From the NCBI GenBank assembly GCA_954871525.1, contig OX940861.1, positions 13,066,842 through 13,130,841 of the forward strand: a stretch of 64,000 nt of DNA, given 5' to 3'. Under the pieces are notes generated by a model, which made no database searches, was not told the origin of the DNA, and saw nothing but the letters and a program-made list of their open reading frames with translations. Numbering within the stretch: position 1 is the first letter of the stretch; every line of letters starts with the position of its first letter. Positions 1 through 9,660 of the stretch are shown piece by piece. The position numbers and the translations under genes are program-made. Source of the stretch: Parietaria judaica. Taxonomy: Eukaryota > Streptophyta > Magnoliopsida > Rosales > Urticaceae.

Positions 1-862
1 AATTGTAGCACTTCACTGTGCTCTTGTCTCTCCTGGTCGTGCCTTCCTGACGGGTAGATCCACTGCCGCGACCTCGCATGTCCCGACCTCGACCTCGTCC
101 ACGACCCTGTCCGCGTCCTCGGACTTCTCCACCAAAGCTGTTCCGACCTGAGGGTCTTGTAGAAAACTCGGCTCCCCCGGTTTTCCGCTGCCTGGCCGTC
201 CACTCTTCATGCGTGAGCAGGAGGTTCTTCTCCTCGTCTTTGTCACCGTAACACCGAAGTCTCTCTTCGTGGGCCTTGAGACGACCAACAACCTCCTCGA
301 CCGACATGGTCTTGAGATCGCCGAACTGCTCGATCGATGTCACGATCTGCATGTACCTGTGAGGCATTGCTCGGAGAAACTTCTTGACGACGGTGGTCTC
401 CTCTACCTTGTCTCCCAGCGAGCGTATGCCGGTCACAATGGACGTGAGCCGCATAGCGAAATAATCAATTGATTCGCTCTCCCTCATTCTCATGACCTCG
501 AACTCACTCTTCAAGGTCTGGACCTTTGCCTCCTTGACGCGATCTGCGCCCATGTGCATGGTCTGAAGAGTTTTCCATGCTTCCTTCGCGGAATCTTTCT
601 CGGCAAGCATGAGAAGAACTTCTTCCGGAACTGCTTGGTAGATAGCGGCTAGAGCCATTCTTTCCTTGCGCCCTTCGACACCGCCGTTCTCTACGGCCTC
701 CCATACTCCCTGCGCCTGCAGATTCACCCTCATCTTCAACGCCCACACGGCGTAATTGCTCTTCGTGAGCATGGGCTAATGGAGTGTAACTGTGCCTTCT
801 CTGGACTCTGGTTTCTGCGCAACCAAAGCTCCGTCGATCGGTGACTCTGATGATGAAGACAT
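1..862 (-). pseudogene. Copia gag (capsid polyprotein N-terminal part), partial, with an early stop
   Basis: The minus-strand frame from an ATG at 862 starts MSSSSESPIDGALV and continues in frame to base 2, with one stop, a TAG at 778-776 (codon 29). After the stop the frame is open for over 250 codons. It shows the copia gag hallmarks (UBN2 / Retrotran_gag_2 type): MLTKSNYAVWALKM near the N terminus, then VNLQAQGVWEAVE, KEAWKTLQTMHMG, and an arginine-glycine-rich basic stretch (RGRGQGRGRGR). At the edge it reaches VKCYN, which is where the CCHC zinc knuckle of copia gag normally begins. No frameshift is needed. The N-terminal stop probably removes full-length Gag, although translation from the Met right after it (772) would still give most of the protein. 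The frame runs off the window without a stop. Confidence 0.8.
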
Positions 863-876
863 GTTCTTCGATTGAG

Positions 877-888
877 GCTCTGATACCA
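877..888 (-). other. Primer-binding site (tRNA-iMet complementary) of the left copia element
   Basis: The minus strand reads TGGTATCAGAGC two bases inside the LTR end at 891. This is the usual primer-binding site of plant copia elements, complementary to the 3' end of initiator methionine tRNA. It fixes the element orientation and the inner LTR boundary. Confidence 0.85.
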
Positions 889-890
889 CT

Positions 891-1589
891 TGTTGGATCC
901 CAATTCACGGATCTGCAAAGAACACGAATAACACCAAAAGAAATCGAACAGAAAAATAAAGGACACAAACTTTTGGGAGAAGAAATTCTCTTAATAATAT
1001 TCGAAGGCAAAATACAAGAAGATAAACTCAAAATTCTAATGGACTCTACACAATACAAAGTGTACAATGCTAGGTTTATATAGCCTCTCATAGGCGAAAC
1101 CCTAGCTAACCAAATCGCACAAAATCAGGAAACTACCCTAAATAATCTCGCCGAATCTTTGACTTGATTTGCTCCTCAAGTTACGCGTCTTCCTTTCTGG
1201 GTAGAGTTTCCTTTTCCTGCCCGGACAGCTTCTCTGTCCCCGAGCTGGCCTGCTCGTCTGCCTCTGGCCGGGCTTGCCCTCTATCCGGACGTTCTGCTCG
1301 TGTTCACCCGAGCTGGGCTGAACAGCTGTCCGTCTTCTGTTCTGGTCGGTACCCGGGCTGACTCCTCGCAAGTGTTTCTGCCCGTCCTGGGTTCTGGTTG
1401 TCACCCGGACTAAGTCAAGCTTAAGCTCACAGCGCCTCGTTCCTCCGTCGCCCTTCGTCGCGCCTCCTTCCTTAGTCGCTCTTCGTCACGGTCGCCCTCC
1501 GTCGCGCATCCTTCCTCCAGCACTCTCCGTCGCGGTCGTCCTCCGTCATTCTCCTTTTGTTCGCCGTCTCTTGGTCGCCGGATCAAACA
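891..1589 (-). repeat. 5' LTR of the left copia element (699 bp)
   Basis: On the + strand the LTR begins TGTTGGATCC (891) and ends GGATCAAACA (1589), an inverted repeat with one mismatch in 10. In element orientation a TATA box (TATATAAACC, about 1083-1074) gives a plausible LTR promoter. The outer part (about 1440-1580) is CT/CG-rich with repeated CGTCGC-like words. There is no second LTR in the window to compare. Confidence 0.75.
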
Positions 1590-2754
1590 CGGGAAGATTT
1601 TTTATTTTTGTAAATGAGTTTACACGATTTGGATTGGTAATGTTTATTGGATTGGTAATATTTTTTGTAAATGGTTTTACCAAGTTTTCAGTTTAACAAG
1701 TAATACAATTTTGTAAAAATACAATTTTTTGTAAAATTTCGTAGATATTTTTACATTTTTTTAACAAGTAGTATAATTTTGTAAAAATATATGCAGTTTT
1801 TACAGGTTAATAAAATTTTGTATATATATTTATAGTTTTGGTATTGGTATATATATCGATATATATATATTTACAGTTTTGGTATTGGTATATATATATT
1901 TACAGCCTTGTAATTATATTTACAGTTTAAATTTCGTATATATATTTACAGTTTAAATATATTTTGTGATTATATTTACTGTTTAAATTTCGTATATATA
2001 TTTACAATTTAAATTTCGTATATATATTTACAGTTTAAATATATCAATATATAATGTTTGTAGATTTTATATTAATTTGTGCTCATTGTTTCCTACGGTT
2101 TTAGGAATTTTGAAATTTGGATTTTAAAATTTAAATCGTTAGAATATTAATTAGTAAGGAGAAAATATTCGAAAATAATTAAGAAATGATTAATATTAAT
2201 CAATTATTATATTTAGCTACATTTAAGGAATTTTTTTATTTTTTATTTTTTATTTTATTAATTAATTCGAATTATTAATTAGTTTTAAATGTAATTTAAA
2301 TTCCAAATATTAATTAATTAATTCAAAGGGTAAATTAGTCCATATGTCAATTAGTTGATAGTTTTGATTGCCAAAAATAGAAATGGACATTTTTTTTAAA
2401 CCTTGAGTCACAAATAGGCATTTAGCTCATTTACCCTTGTTTTTAATAAGTAATCCATTAAGTGTCTTCAGCCAAGTGCGCCTATCTTGGGCGTTTTAAT
2501 TGGTCGACATGTTCACACACGCAAACACACACATGAATATTATAGTTGACTAATTTGAGTGTAATTTTTGTGCTGGTCAATAATTATAAAGAAAGAGTAT
2601 CATATGTGTTACTGAGCATGCTATATTGGTAAGTGAGCGCGTCATATATTATATTCGAGTTCGACCAACCTTCCCATGCAAACAAGACATGTCTCTCGCC
2701 TTTCACACTTATTTGGTACGACTCATGCTTCTCAAATCCTTCTCAACTTTGAGT
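1590..2754. other. AT-rich intergenic DNA with a degenerate tandem repeat
   Basis: No gene is seen. About 1680-2070 is built from repeats of roughly 30-40 bp around TATATATTTACAGTTTAAAT with variants (TTTGGTATTGG, AAATTTCG). The rest is simple AT-rich DNA. A short (AC)-rich stretch lies near 2515-2535. The last 150 bases are presumably upstream promoter of P450-1. Confidence 0.6.
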
Positions 2755-2761
2755 TATAAAT
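2755..2761 (+). promoter_or_regulatory. TATA box of P450-1
   Basis: TATAAAT sits 71 bases before the ATG at 2832, which predicts transcription starting near 2785-2790 and a 5' leader of about 45 bases. Context is GAGTTATAAATACTC. Confidence 0.6.
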
Positions 2762-2831
2762 ACTCACAAACAACCACTTCTCCACATATAAACCCTAAAT
2801 ATACACATCACACAACAACAGCATCTACAAC

Positions 2832-3829
2832 ATGGATATCCCAGCTTCCCTTTCCCTCATACTCCAGTGCATCGCTCTCTCCGCCTCTTGCTTCGTCCTC
2901 TACTCCGTCCTCCTCGGAAAGAGAAAGAACGGTGGGAAAACCGCGCCGGAGCCGACAGGCGCTTGGCCCATCATCGGCCACCTCCACCTCCTCGCCGGTG
3001 GCGACCACCTCCTCTACCGCACGCTTGGAAAGATGGCCGACACCTATGGCCCCGCGTTCAACATCCGGCTCGGCAGCCGCCGAGCCTTCGTGGTCAGCAG
3101 CTGGGAAGTGGCGAAAGAGTGCTTCACGGCCAACGACAAGACCTTGGCATCACGGCCCACCACTGTCGCCACCAAGCATATGGGCTACAACAACGCCGTC
3201 TTCGGCTTCGCGCCCAACACCCCCTTCATGCGTGAGATGCGCAAGATCGCCACCCACGAGCTCCTCTCAAACCGCCGCCTAGAGCTACTTAAGGGCATTA
3301 GGATTTCGGAAATCTCCGCCGGAGTCCGAGACCTATACGCGTCTGTCAATGGTGGCGGCAAACGTGTTGAGCTGAACAAGTGGATGGACGAGTTCACTTT
3401 GAACATGGTGGTGAGGATGGTGGCGGGGAAGAGCTACTTCCGGGCGTCGGCGCCGGACCATGACGCAGGGGAGGCGAGGCGGTGCAAGCGCGCGATCAGT
3501 GAGTTCTTCCGGCTGATTGGCATGTTTGTGGTGTCGGACGCGCTGCCGTTCTTGTCGTGGTTCGACTTGCAGGGGTGTGAGAAGGCGATGAAGAAGACGG
3601 CCGAAGAGTTGGACGTTATCCTCGAGGGATGGCTTGTGGAGCATCGCCGGAGGAGAGCTGCTTCGAGGAAAGATGGCGGGAGCGTTAGGGTTGAGAGTGA
3701 TGACAAGGACTTTATCGACGTCATGCTTTCGATTGAAGAACAAGGGAAGCTCTCCAACTTTCAGCATGATGCTGCCACTAGCGTCAAGTCTACTTGCCTG
3801 GTATGCTCCATTTCCATACATACACACTT

Positions 3830-3870
<41 letters not shown>

Positions 3871-4535
3871 TAGGCCTCTAATACCACATAATCTTACGTA
3901 TACAGGCTCTTATATTGGGAGGAAGCGACACAAATGCAGGGACAATGACATGGGCAATCTCGCTTCTTTTAAACAATCCTCACGCCCTAAAGAAGGTACA
4001 AGAAGAGCTTGACCTTAAAGTAGGAAGAGACCGTAAAGTAGAGGACTCTGACATCAAAGACCTTCCTTATCTACAAGCCGTTGTCAAAGAGACCCTCCGC
4101 CTCTACCCGGCCGGGCCCCTCCTCGGCCCCAGGGAGGCCCAAGAGGACTGCACCGTGTCCGGCTACCATGTGCCGGCCGGCACGCGCCTGGTGGTCAACG
4201 TCTGGAAGATCCAACGTGACCCGAGGGTGTGGCCCGACCCGGAGGCCTTCAAACCGGAGAGGTTCGTCTCGAGCCATGCCCACCTGGAGCTCAAGCCGGG
4301 CCAGCAGTTTGAGCTCATGCCGTTTGGATCAGGACGGAGATCATGCCCCGGGTCGTCATTTGCGCTCCAGGTGATCTACTTGACCTTGGCGCGTGTCCTT
4401 CAGGCGTTTGACTTCGCGAATCCTTCGGAAAAGCCTTTGGACATGACCGAGAGCCCGGGCTTGACCATTCCTAAGGCCAAGCCGCTCGAGGTTCTTCTCA
4501 CTCCACGCCTCTCGCCAGAGTTCTATGGTCTTTGA
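2832..4535 (+). CDS. P450-1: cytochrome P450 monooxygenase, CYP82-like (exons 2832-3800 and 3906-4535)
   Basis: Predicted haem-thiolate monooxygenase of 532 residues, normal for plant CYP82-type enzymes, which are ER-anchored and oxidise specialised metabolites; the substrate cannot be read from sequence. The start MDIPASLSLILQC gives a hydrophobic anchor (about residues 7-28), a basic stretch (GKRKNGGK) and the proline-rich hinge (PEPTGAWPIIGHLHLL). Exon 1 ends KSTCL and exon 2 resumes ALILGGSDTNAGT, the I-helix oxygen-binding motif; the intron (3801-3905) is GT-AG, phase 0. Then come the K-helix ExxR (KETLRLYP), PERF region (FKPERF) and haem loop FGSGRRSCPG with the Cys ligand. The C terminus LTPRLSPEFYGL is family-typical. 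Oddity: the C-helix reads PFMREMRK where P450-2 has PFWREIRK, so the usual haem-contacting Trp is Met. There is no frameshift or stop. An AATAAA lies at 4559-4564. Confidence 0.93.
3831..3868. repeat. (TA)n microsatellite inside the P450-1 intron
   Basis: An uninterrupted TA tract occupies about a third of the 105-base intron, between the donor at 3801 and the acceptor at 3905. It is likely polymorphic in length. It also generates spurious Tyr-Ile repeats in all reading frames. Confidence 0.9.
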
Positions 4536-5574
4536 AAGGCGCTTTGGGGTGTGGATTGAATAAAAGAGCCGTTGTTATATGACTAAAGAGGCTCAAATAA
4601 ATGTAATAATTATGTTGGTTCAATTTATCTTTTTTTTTTGGTAACTTAGCTCAAACTATGAAGTTCTTAATCTCCTTTAATTATGTAGTTTTTATCTTGT
4701 CTCTGGATGCAAATTTCTGTGATAACGTTTAATTTTTACATTTTATTTAAGAGAGAGAGTTAATTTTAGTATAAAAAGAAATAAAATAATAAATAAATTC
4801 GATTTATGAAAAACCTTTGGAAAAATGCGTTTTTATATATATCAACAAGATCGAGATGTATAATAGATATTAGGTAAAAGACCGAATACAATATGAAAAA
4901 GTATCAACTCATTCTATAAGATCAATACGTCTATCTAGAAAATTCACGAATAACGGTATTTGCAGATCACAAGACAAAACCAAAACGTAATTGAGGAAAG
5001 TGCTTTGAAAACTCTTGACAATCCGAAACCAAAGATAAGTTATTTATAAATATTTGAAAAACAAACTCAAATAGACAGTAATCTATTTCTCTTCTTTTGA
5101 TCAACAAAGCATGACCTAATTCGATATAATTTAGCTTAATTGACTTAATTTTATGTAATTTTGCTGCAAATATCTTATCCTATTATGATAGGTTCGTATA
5201 GGTCATGGCCCATTGTGCTTATTGGACCTGATGAAAAGCCCAATGAAGCTTACCCCACACCTATCCAAGCACCTATAATAAGAATTGGTTACTTAATAAA
5301 TGTGTTTGTTTGTTATCTTATCCTCTTACATACATAGTTAGTGCCTAGTGGTGTGATTTTTTTTTTTTTTATTATTAATTAGGATTTAGCCTTTATGACT
5401 TAGGAGGAGCAAGTTGTCCATTTAATTGATTAATTAATAGTTCACGACTTTGTGCCTAGTGGATGTGAATGATCAAATCAATCAAGATAGATTTGAAAAC
5501 AAATATATCAATCACATAGTGATACAGGTAAAAACGACTTCATGTTTATTTTACATGACTCTTTACTAAGGAGT
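4536..5574. repeat. P450-1 downstream flank, copy 1 of a segmentally duplicated flank
   Basis: There is no gene. This is the 3' UTR and downstream DNA of P450-1. Recognisable copies follow the P450 fragment (32625-34030) and the broken P450 (46314-46611 plus 53181-53690). Shared landmarks include TAATTATGTTGGTTCAA near the transcript end, TCCTATTATGATAGGTTCGT near 5178, GGCCCATTGTGCTTATTGGA near 5207, and the GGATTTAGCC...GACTTAGGA block near 5382. The segment continues at 6749-6990 after an inserted LINE/MITE block. Confidence 0.7.
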
Positions 5575-5659
5575 CAGTTGCTCTTCCGATAAAGAAAAAG
5601 ATGAAAAAAATACGTATTGTGAGATGGATCAGACCGAGCGAAGCTAGATTAAAAAACGA

Positions 5660-6136
5660 ACTTGGATGAGAGCATCTTAGGCAATCCGGGGCCTGATGGT
5701 GGAGGTGGCATCTTACATGACGCCGGAGGTAAGTTCATTTTCGGCTTTTCTAAACACTTTGGAACTTGTTAGAATAATGAAGCCGAACTAAGAGCTGTGG
5801 TCGAATGTTTGATTTTCTGTAAAAAATTGGATTACCAAGTTATTGATATTTAATGTGATTCTAAAGTAATTCTGGGTTGGATCCGAAAAATAAATTGTAA
5901 TATGTATGTAGTATCTTTGGAATTTTTGAGAGCTACTAATCGAGTTATTGGAAGATGTGGAATACACTATTCAACACCTATACATAGAGGAAAATAAAGT
6001 TGCGGACACGCTGACACAACAAGATGCCAATGATAAGAATGAGATTTTCTCCGATTCTAGTCAACTCCCAAACTTTATCAAAGGTTTGTTTAGATTAGAT
6101 AAGATGAGAACCGCTTATGTTAGACTTTGTCTTTAA
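5660..6136 (+). pseudogene. RNase H domain remnant of a plant LINE
   Basis: Across frameshifts and stops the + strand encodes pieces of an RVT_3-type RNase H domain. There is a glycine-rich start (GNPGPDGGGGILHDAGG), then NNEAELRAVVECLIFCKKL with the conserved Glu, a CDSK core with the conserved Asp, and finally ENKVADTLTQQ near the C-terminal ENxxAD-like motif. The last 62 codons (5948-6136) are open and end in TAA. No reverse transcriptase precedes it, so only the 3' end inserted or survived. This domain order is typical of plant L1-clade LINEs. Confidence 0.6.
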
Positions 6137-6211
6137 CAAGTTCGATTTTGTCTTGATGTACAAGATGTTTTGAAGGTTGCTTTGTAATATCTTAGATTGT
6201 TTATGTGTAAT

Positions 6212-6528
6212 CAGGGGCGGAGCTAGGATTTTTTCAAGAGGGGGCGAAAAAAATTAAGCTAAAATTATTAGAATATAATAAATAAAATATTTTTATAATT
6301 AATTTTAAGTAATCGATAAAATATTTAGTGATACAATAATACAATTACAAATATTATAGCTTAATGTATAATAAAAGAATCTTTATATTAAGAGATGATT
6401 AATAATAGAGATCATAATTGTTAAAAAAAATGAAGTTGATTAGAATTGAACCTTGGTCTTCAAAGAGGGAGATTTAAAAAGTAGCCACTACACCAGAGTA
6501 TTAACTTTGTTTGGTTATGATACATTTA

Positions 6529-6559
<31 letters not shown>

Positions 6560-6646
6560 ATTATATATATTTATTAATTAAAAATCACGGATTTGAATCA
6601 AGTGGGGGCGGCCGTCCCCGCTCGGCCCTCAATAAATCCGCCCCTG
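6212..6646. mobile_element. hAT-type MITE (435 bp) with 8-bp target duplication
   Basis: The ends are exact inverted repeats of CAGGGGCGGA (6212-6221 and 6637-6646). They are flanked by TGTGTAAT (6204-6211) and TGTGTACT (6647-6654), an 8-bp duplication with one change. The interior is AT-rich and non-coding. CAG...CTG ends with 8-bp duplications are the mark of hAT elements; having no transposase makes it a MITE. Confidence 0.82.
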
Positions 6647-6990
6647 TGTGTACTCACGGTTTTCTCCGCCATAAATGAATGACATTATAATAAATTGGAA
6701 ACGAAACCATTGATAATGATTTCTGAATCTTTTCATATATATATATAAAAAGGAGTTAGTGGGGTTCGATTGATTATCCATGAATTTAATTTGTGGTCAG
6801 ATTTTAATGATGAAATCAATACTTATGATTTTGAAGTTTTATTTTCCGTTAAGAATTGAATTCTTCTAATTTTATAGGACTATTGAGGTGTACCACTTAA
6901 TTCGACGTCATAATAATCAAAGAAATATTGTACGACAAAGACACATTTCTATTAAGCTACGTACCATAGGATAAGCCTCTCACGACTAAT
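6647..6990. other. Non-coding remainder between the MITE and the hAT transposon
   Basis: No gene is seen. From about 6749 it resumes the duplicated P450-1 flank: GGAGTTAGTGG, then GATTATCCATGAATTTAA, matching the copies near 33899 and 53516. A short (TA)n tract lies near 6738. Confidence 0.5.
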
Positions 6991-8022
6991 CCCCAAAATG
7001 GCATACCCGGGTTAATACCTGGAACCCGTTTAAAAAAAAAAAACCTATATATCCGGGTCCAAACAAACACGGATCTGGACCAATCCGGATCCCGAAAAAC
7101 ACGGATCCGGATGATTTAAAAAAAAAATGAATAAAGCTCAGCCGTTGGATGAGCGAGATCAACGGCTGAGATGAAGGAGCCGTTGGGTGCGTCAGGGGCT
7201 GCGGCAAAAGTACCTGACACGCGTCAGAAAATTGAGCCGTTGGAACCCAACAGTAATATTTGCCTCGAAGTCCCCAAATAGATCCGTTGGAGCATTAATA
7301 CCCCACTTTACTCGAATTCCTACACATTTTTCCCTATAAATACTCCATTCCACTCCCAATTTTTTCACACATCTTCTTCTCTTCATCTCCAACACTCTCA
7401 TACTCTCTCAAGCTCTCAAAGCTCCGAAATTAGGCTATAGTTTAGCTACTTTATAATTATATAAATACTCTCAATTTTTAGTTTAATATATTGTTTAGGT
7501 ATTTTAGTTGTTATTAGTTTATTTTAGTTTTTAATTAATGTTATTATTATTAGTATTAACTTTTAAGTTAGTGTTATTTAGTTTAATTTATCGTTATTAT
7601 TAGTTTAATTTATCATTAATATGTCGAGTGGCAACAACCGTTCTCGAGGACGTCCCGATGTCCGAGGAAAAGGACGGGCTACTATTCTGTCACCGCGGTC
7701 GATTAATAGCGGGACGACTTTTAGTCAACATAATTATAATGTCGGAGTTATGAATCAACATAATGTTCCCGGTTCTTCTAGAATACCGTTACCGGCTCAT
7801 CCTCAATATGGTGCTGGTGGCGTCGTTATGAACCAACAATTATTATTTTCTCAAGCTCACGTCGGTGGTTTTACGAACTTACTTAATTATCAAAGTACAA
7901 ATATTCCGGATTGGCAAAGCCTTAGCAACGAACAACAATACCAAGCACAAGTCCGCCACCACGAGCAACAACACCAAGTCCAACAACATCATCAACAACA
8001 TTATGTTTCCCCCGACGTCGAG

Positions 8023-8731
8023 GTAAGTCGAGTTTAATTTAAGTAGTTAATTAATTAAATATTAGTTTGTTACTTTGTTAAATAATAAATTTTAATAAGT
8101 TGGATAATAAATAGTTACTTACTTAATATATACTATATAGTCATTATAATAAATTAATTAATAAGTTAAATAAATAATCATATAGTTAATTACTTAATTA
8201 TAGTTAGTAGTTACTTACTTAATAAGTTAATTAATAATTAATAACTAATAAGTTAATAATTAATAACTAAATAGTCATATTAGTTTAGTTAAATTTTAAA
8301 TAGTTAATTAAATAAGTTAAAAAAAATAAAAATTACAATTTTTATGTATGGTGATAATTATAAAGTTTTTAAGGATTATGGTGTCTTAGAAAGATTGGTT
8401 TTTAAATAATGTTTGTTTTGCAATCTCCTCCAAGCTAGCCTGTGAACCTCGGGGAGTTCTGTCTAGAAAAGCTTGGGCCTAAAGTGAGATCATAGCATCC
8501 TTTCCAGTCGATCTGGCCGTGGAACCTCGGGGAGTTCCGTCTAAAAGAGCTTGATAATTATTTCCACACATAGAAAATACCATTTTTAATTTTGTTAACT
8601 TTTTTATTTAACTATATGAAATTTAATTTAATTAATATGGTTAATATTAAAATTTAATAATTGTAATATTCCTTGTAATATTTAAATTAATCTTAAAATT
8701 TAATCCTTGTAATATTCCTTTGTTTTTTTAG
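8023..8731 (+). other. Intron 1 of the outer hAT transposase, with a short internal duplication
   Basis: A GT-AG intron, very AT-rich. Near 8435-8560 it contains two copies of a roughly 35-base unit around AACCTCGGGGAGTTC (at about 8446 and 8523), each followed by an AGCTTG word. This is the only non-AT-rich part of the intron. No coding potential is seen. Confidence 0.55.
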
Positions 8732-9660
8732 GAAACGAGGTCGAGGAACCAATCCAACGACCCCGATGGCGGCGATGATGATGATGAGAATGATGATTCG
8801 GAGGACCCGAACTACGTTCAAGGCGAAGAGGAAGAAGTCGAAGAAGTTGAGGAAGTTCTACCAGCACCGCGAGCTGGACGTGGACGTGGTGAACAACGCT
8901 TAGTTCCAGGCAGTGGCGTAGCCACGTACATACCAGTGTATGTACGGGCTGCGTCTCACATTTTAAAAAAAATAATAATTAAATTAATTAGAATTGAAGA
9001 GACTCAGTCTCTCTGCCTTCCAAGTCCAACGACGTTCTGTTACTCTCCTTCCCTTCTCTCTCTCCTTCTCCCTTGCCCTTGCCCTAGCTGAGTAGCCGTC
9101 GCCCTTCGCCGTCGGTTCGTCGGCTTCTCGCCATCGCTGCGATCTCACACAGTCGCCCTTCGCCGTTGGTTCTCGGCTTCTCGCCATCGCAGCATTCTCG
9201 CCCTTCGCCGTGATCAGTTCTCGTCATCGGTTCTCGCTGTCGCCATCAGTTCTTGCCGTCGCCATCAGTTCTCGCCGTCGCCATCGGTTCTTGCCGTCGC
9301 TGCAACTCTCACCGTCGCCATCGATTCCCGCCGTCGCCATCGAGAACGGTTAACGCCATCGTCGCTGCTGAGAAGTACGTAAGCTTCGAATATGAAACAT
9401 GAATACAAACGTGATACATTGATATATATACCGATGATAATTGATAATCATTATATATTATATAAATATATTGTATATATTTATCAGATGATTCATTAAT
9501 AATTTAATATATATATTCTTCATATTTAGCGGTCAGTAGTATTGTATTGCCTCATTTAAATATAATATAAGATACGAGTAGATTATAGATGTGTTATTTT
9601 TTCGTTATTTTTTTACATAGTTGTTAACTCTGTTTGTTTTTCTTAAACAGGACTGTTGCG

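Larger units (their letters stand above)
1..1589 (-). mobile_element. Ty1/copia LTR retrotransposon, 5' portion (rest lies off the left edge)
   Basis: Read on the minus strand, this holds a 5' LTR (1589 down to 891), a tRNA-iMet type primer-binding site next to it (888-877) and a gag reading frame that runs to the window edge. Order and spacing are those of a copia element. The pol part and the 3' LTR are outside the window, so target-site duplication and LTR divergence cannot be judged. The 5 bases beyond the outer LTR end (1590-1594) are CGGGA. Confidence 0.85.
5575..6748 (+). mobile_element. Decayed LINE 3' fragment (with a later hAT MITE) inserted in the P450-1 flank
   Basis: The duplicated flank is interrupted here. 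The other copies run without a break from TTTTACACGACTC to GGAGTTAGTGG, while here AGGAGTCAGTTG (about 5569) and AGGAGTTAGTGG (about 6750) bracket extra DNA. Those two words look like an old target-site duplication of about 11 bases. The insert holds RNase H coding remnants (5660-6136) of a plant LINE and a hAT MITE (6212-6646). Confidence 0.55.

Noticed and set aside
504..1091. 195-codon minus-strand frame over the copia LTR and gag
   Set aside because: It crosses the LTR boundary and primer-binding site and is out of frame with the recognisable gag sequence, which runs from 862 to the window edge.
3333..3887. Antisense frames in P450-1 with Tyr-Ile repeats
   Set aside because: Shadows of the P450 coding strand and of the (TA)n intron tract.
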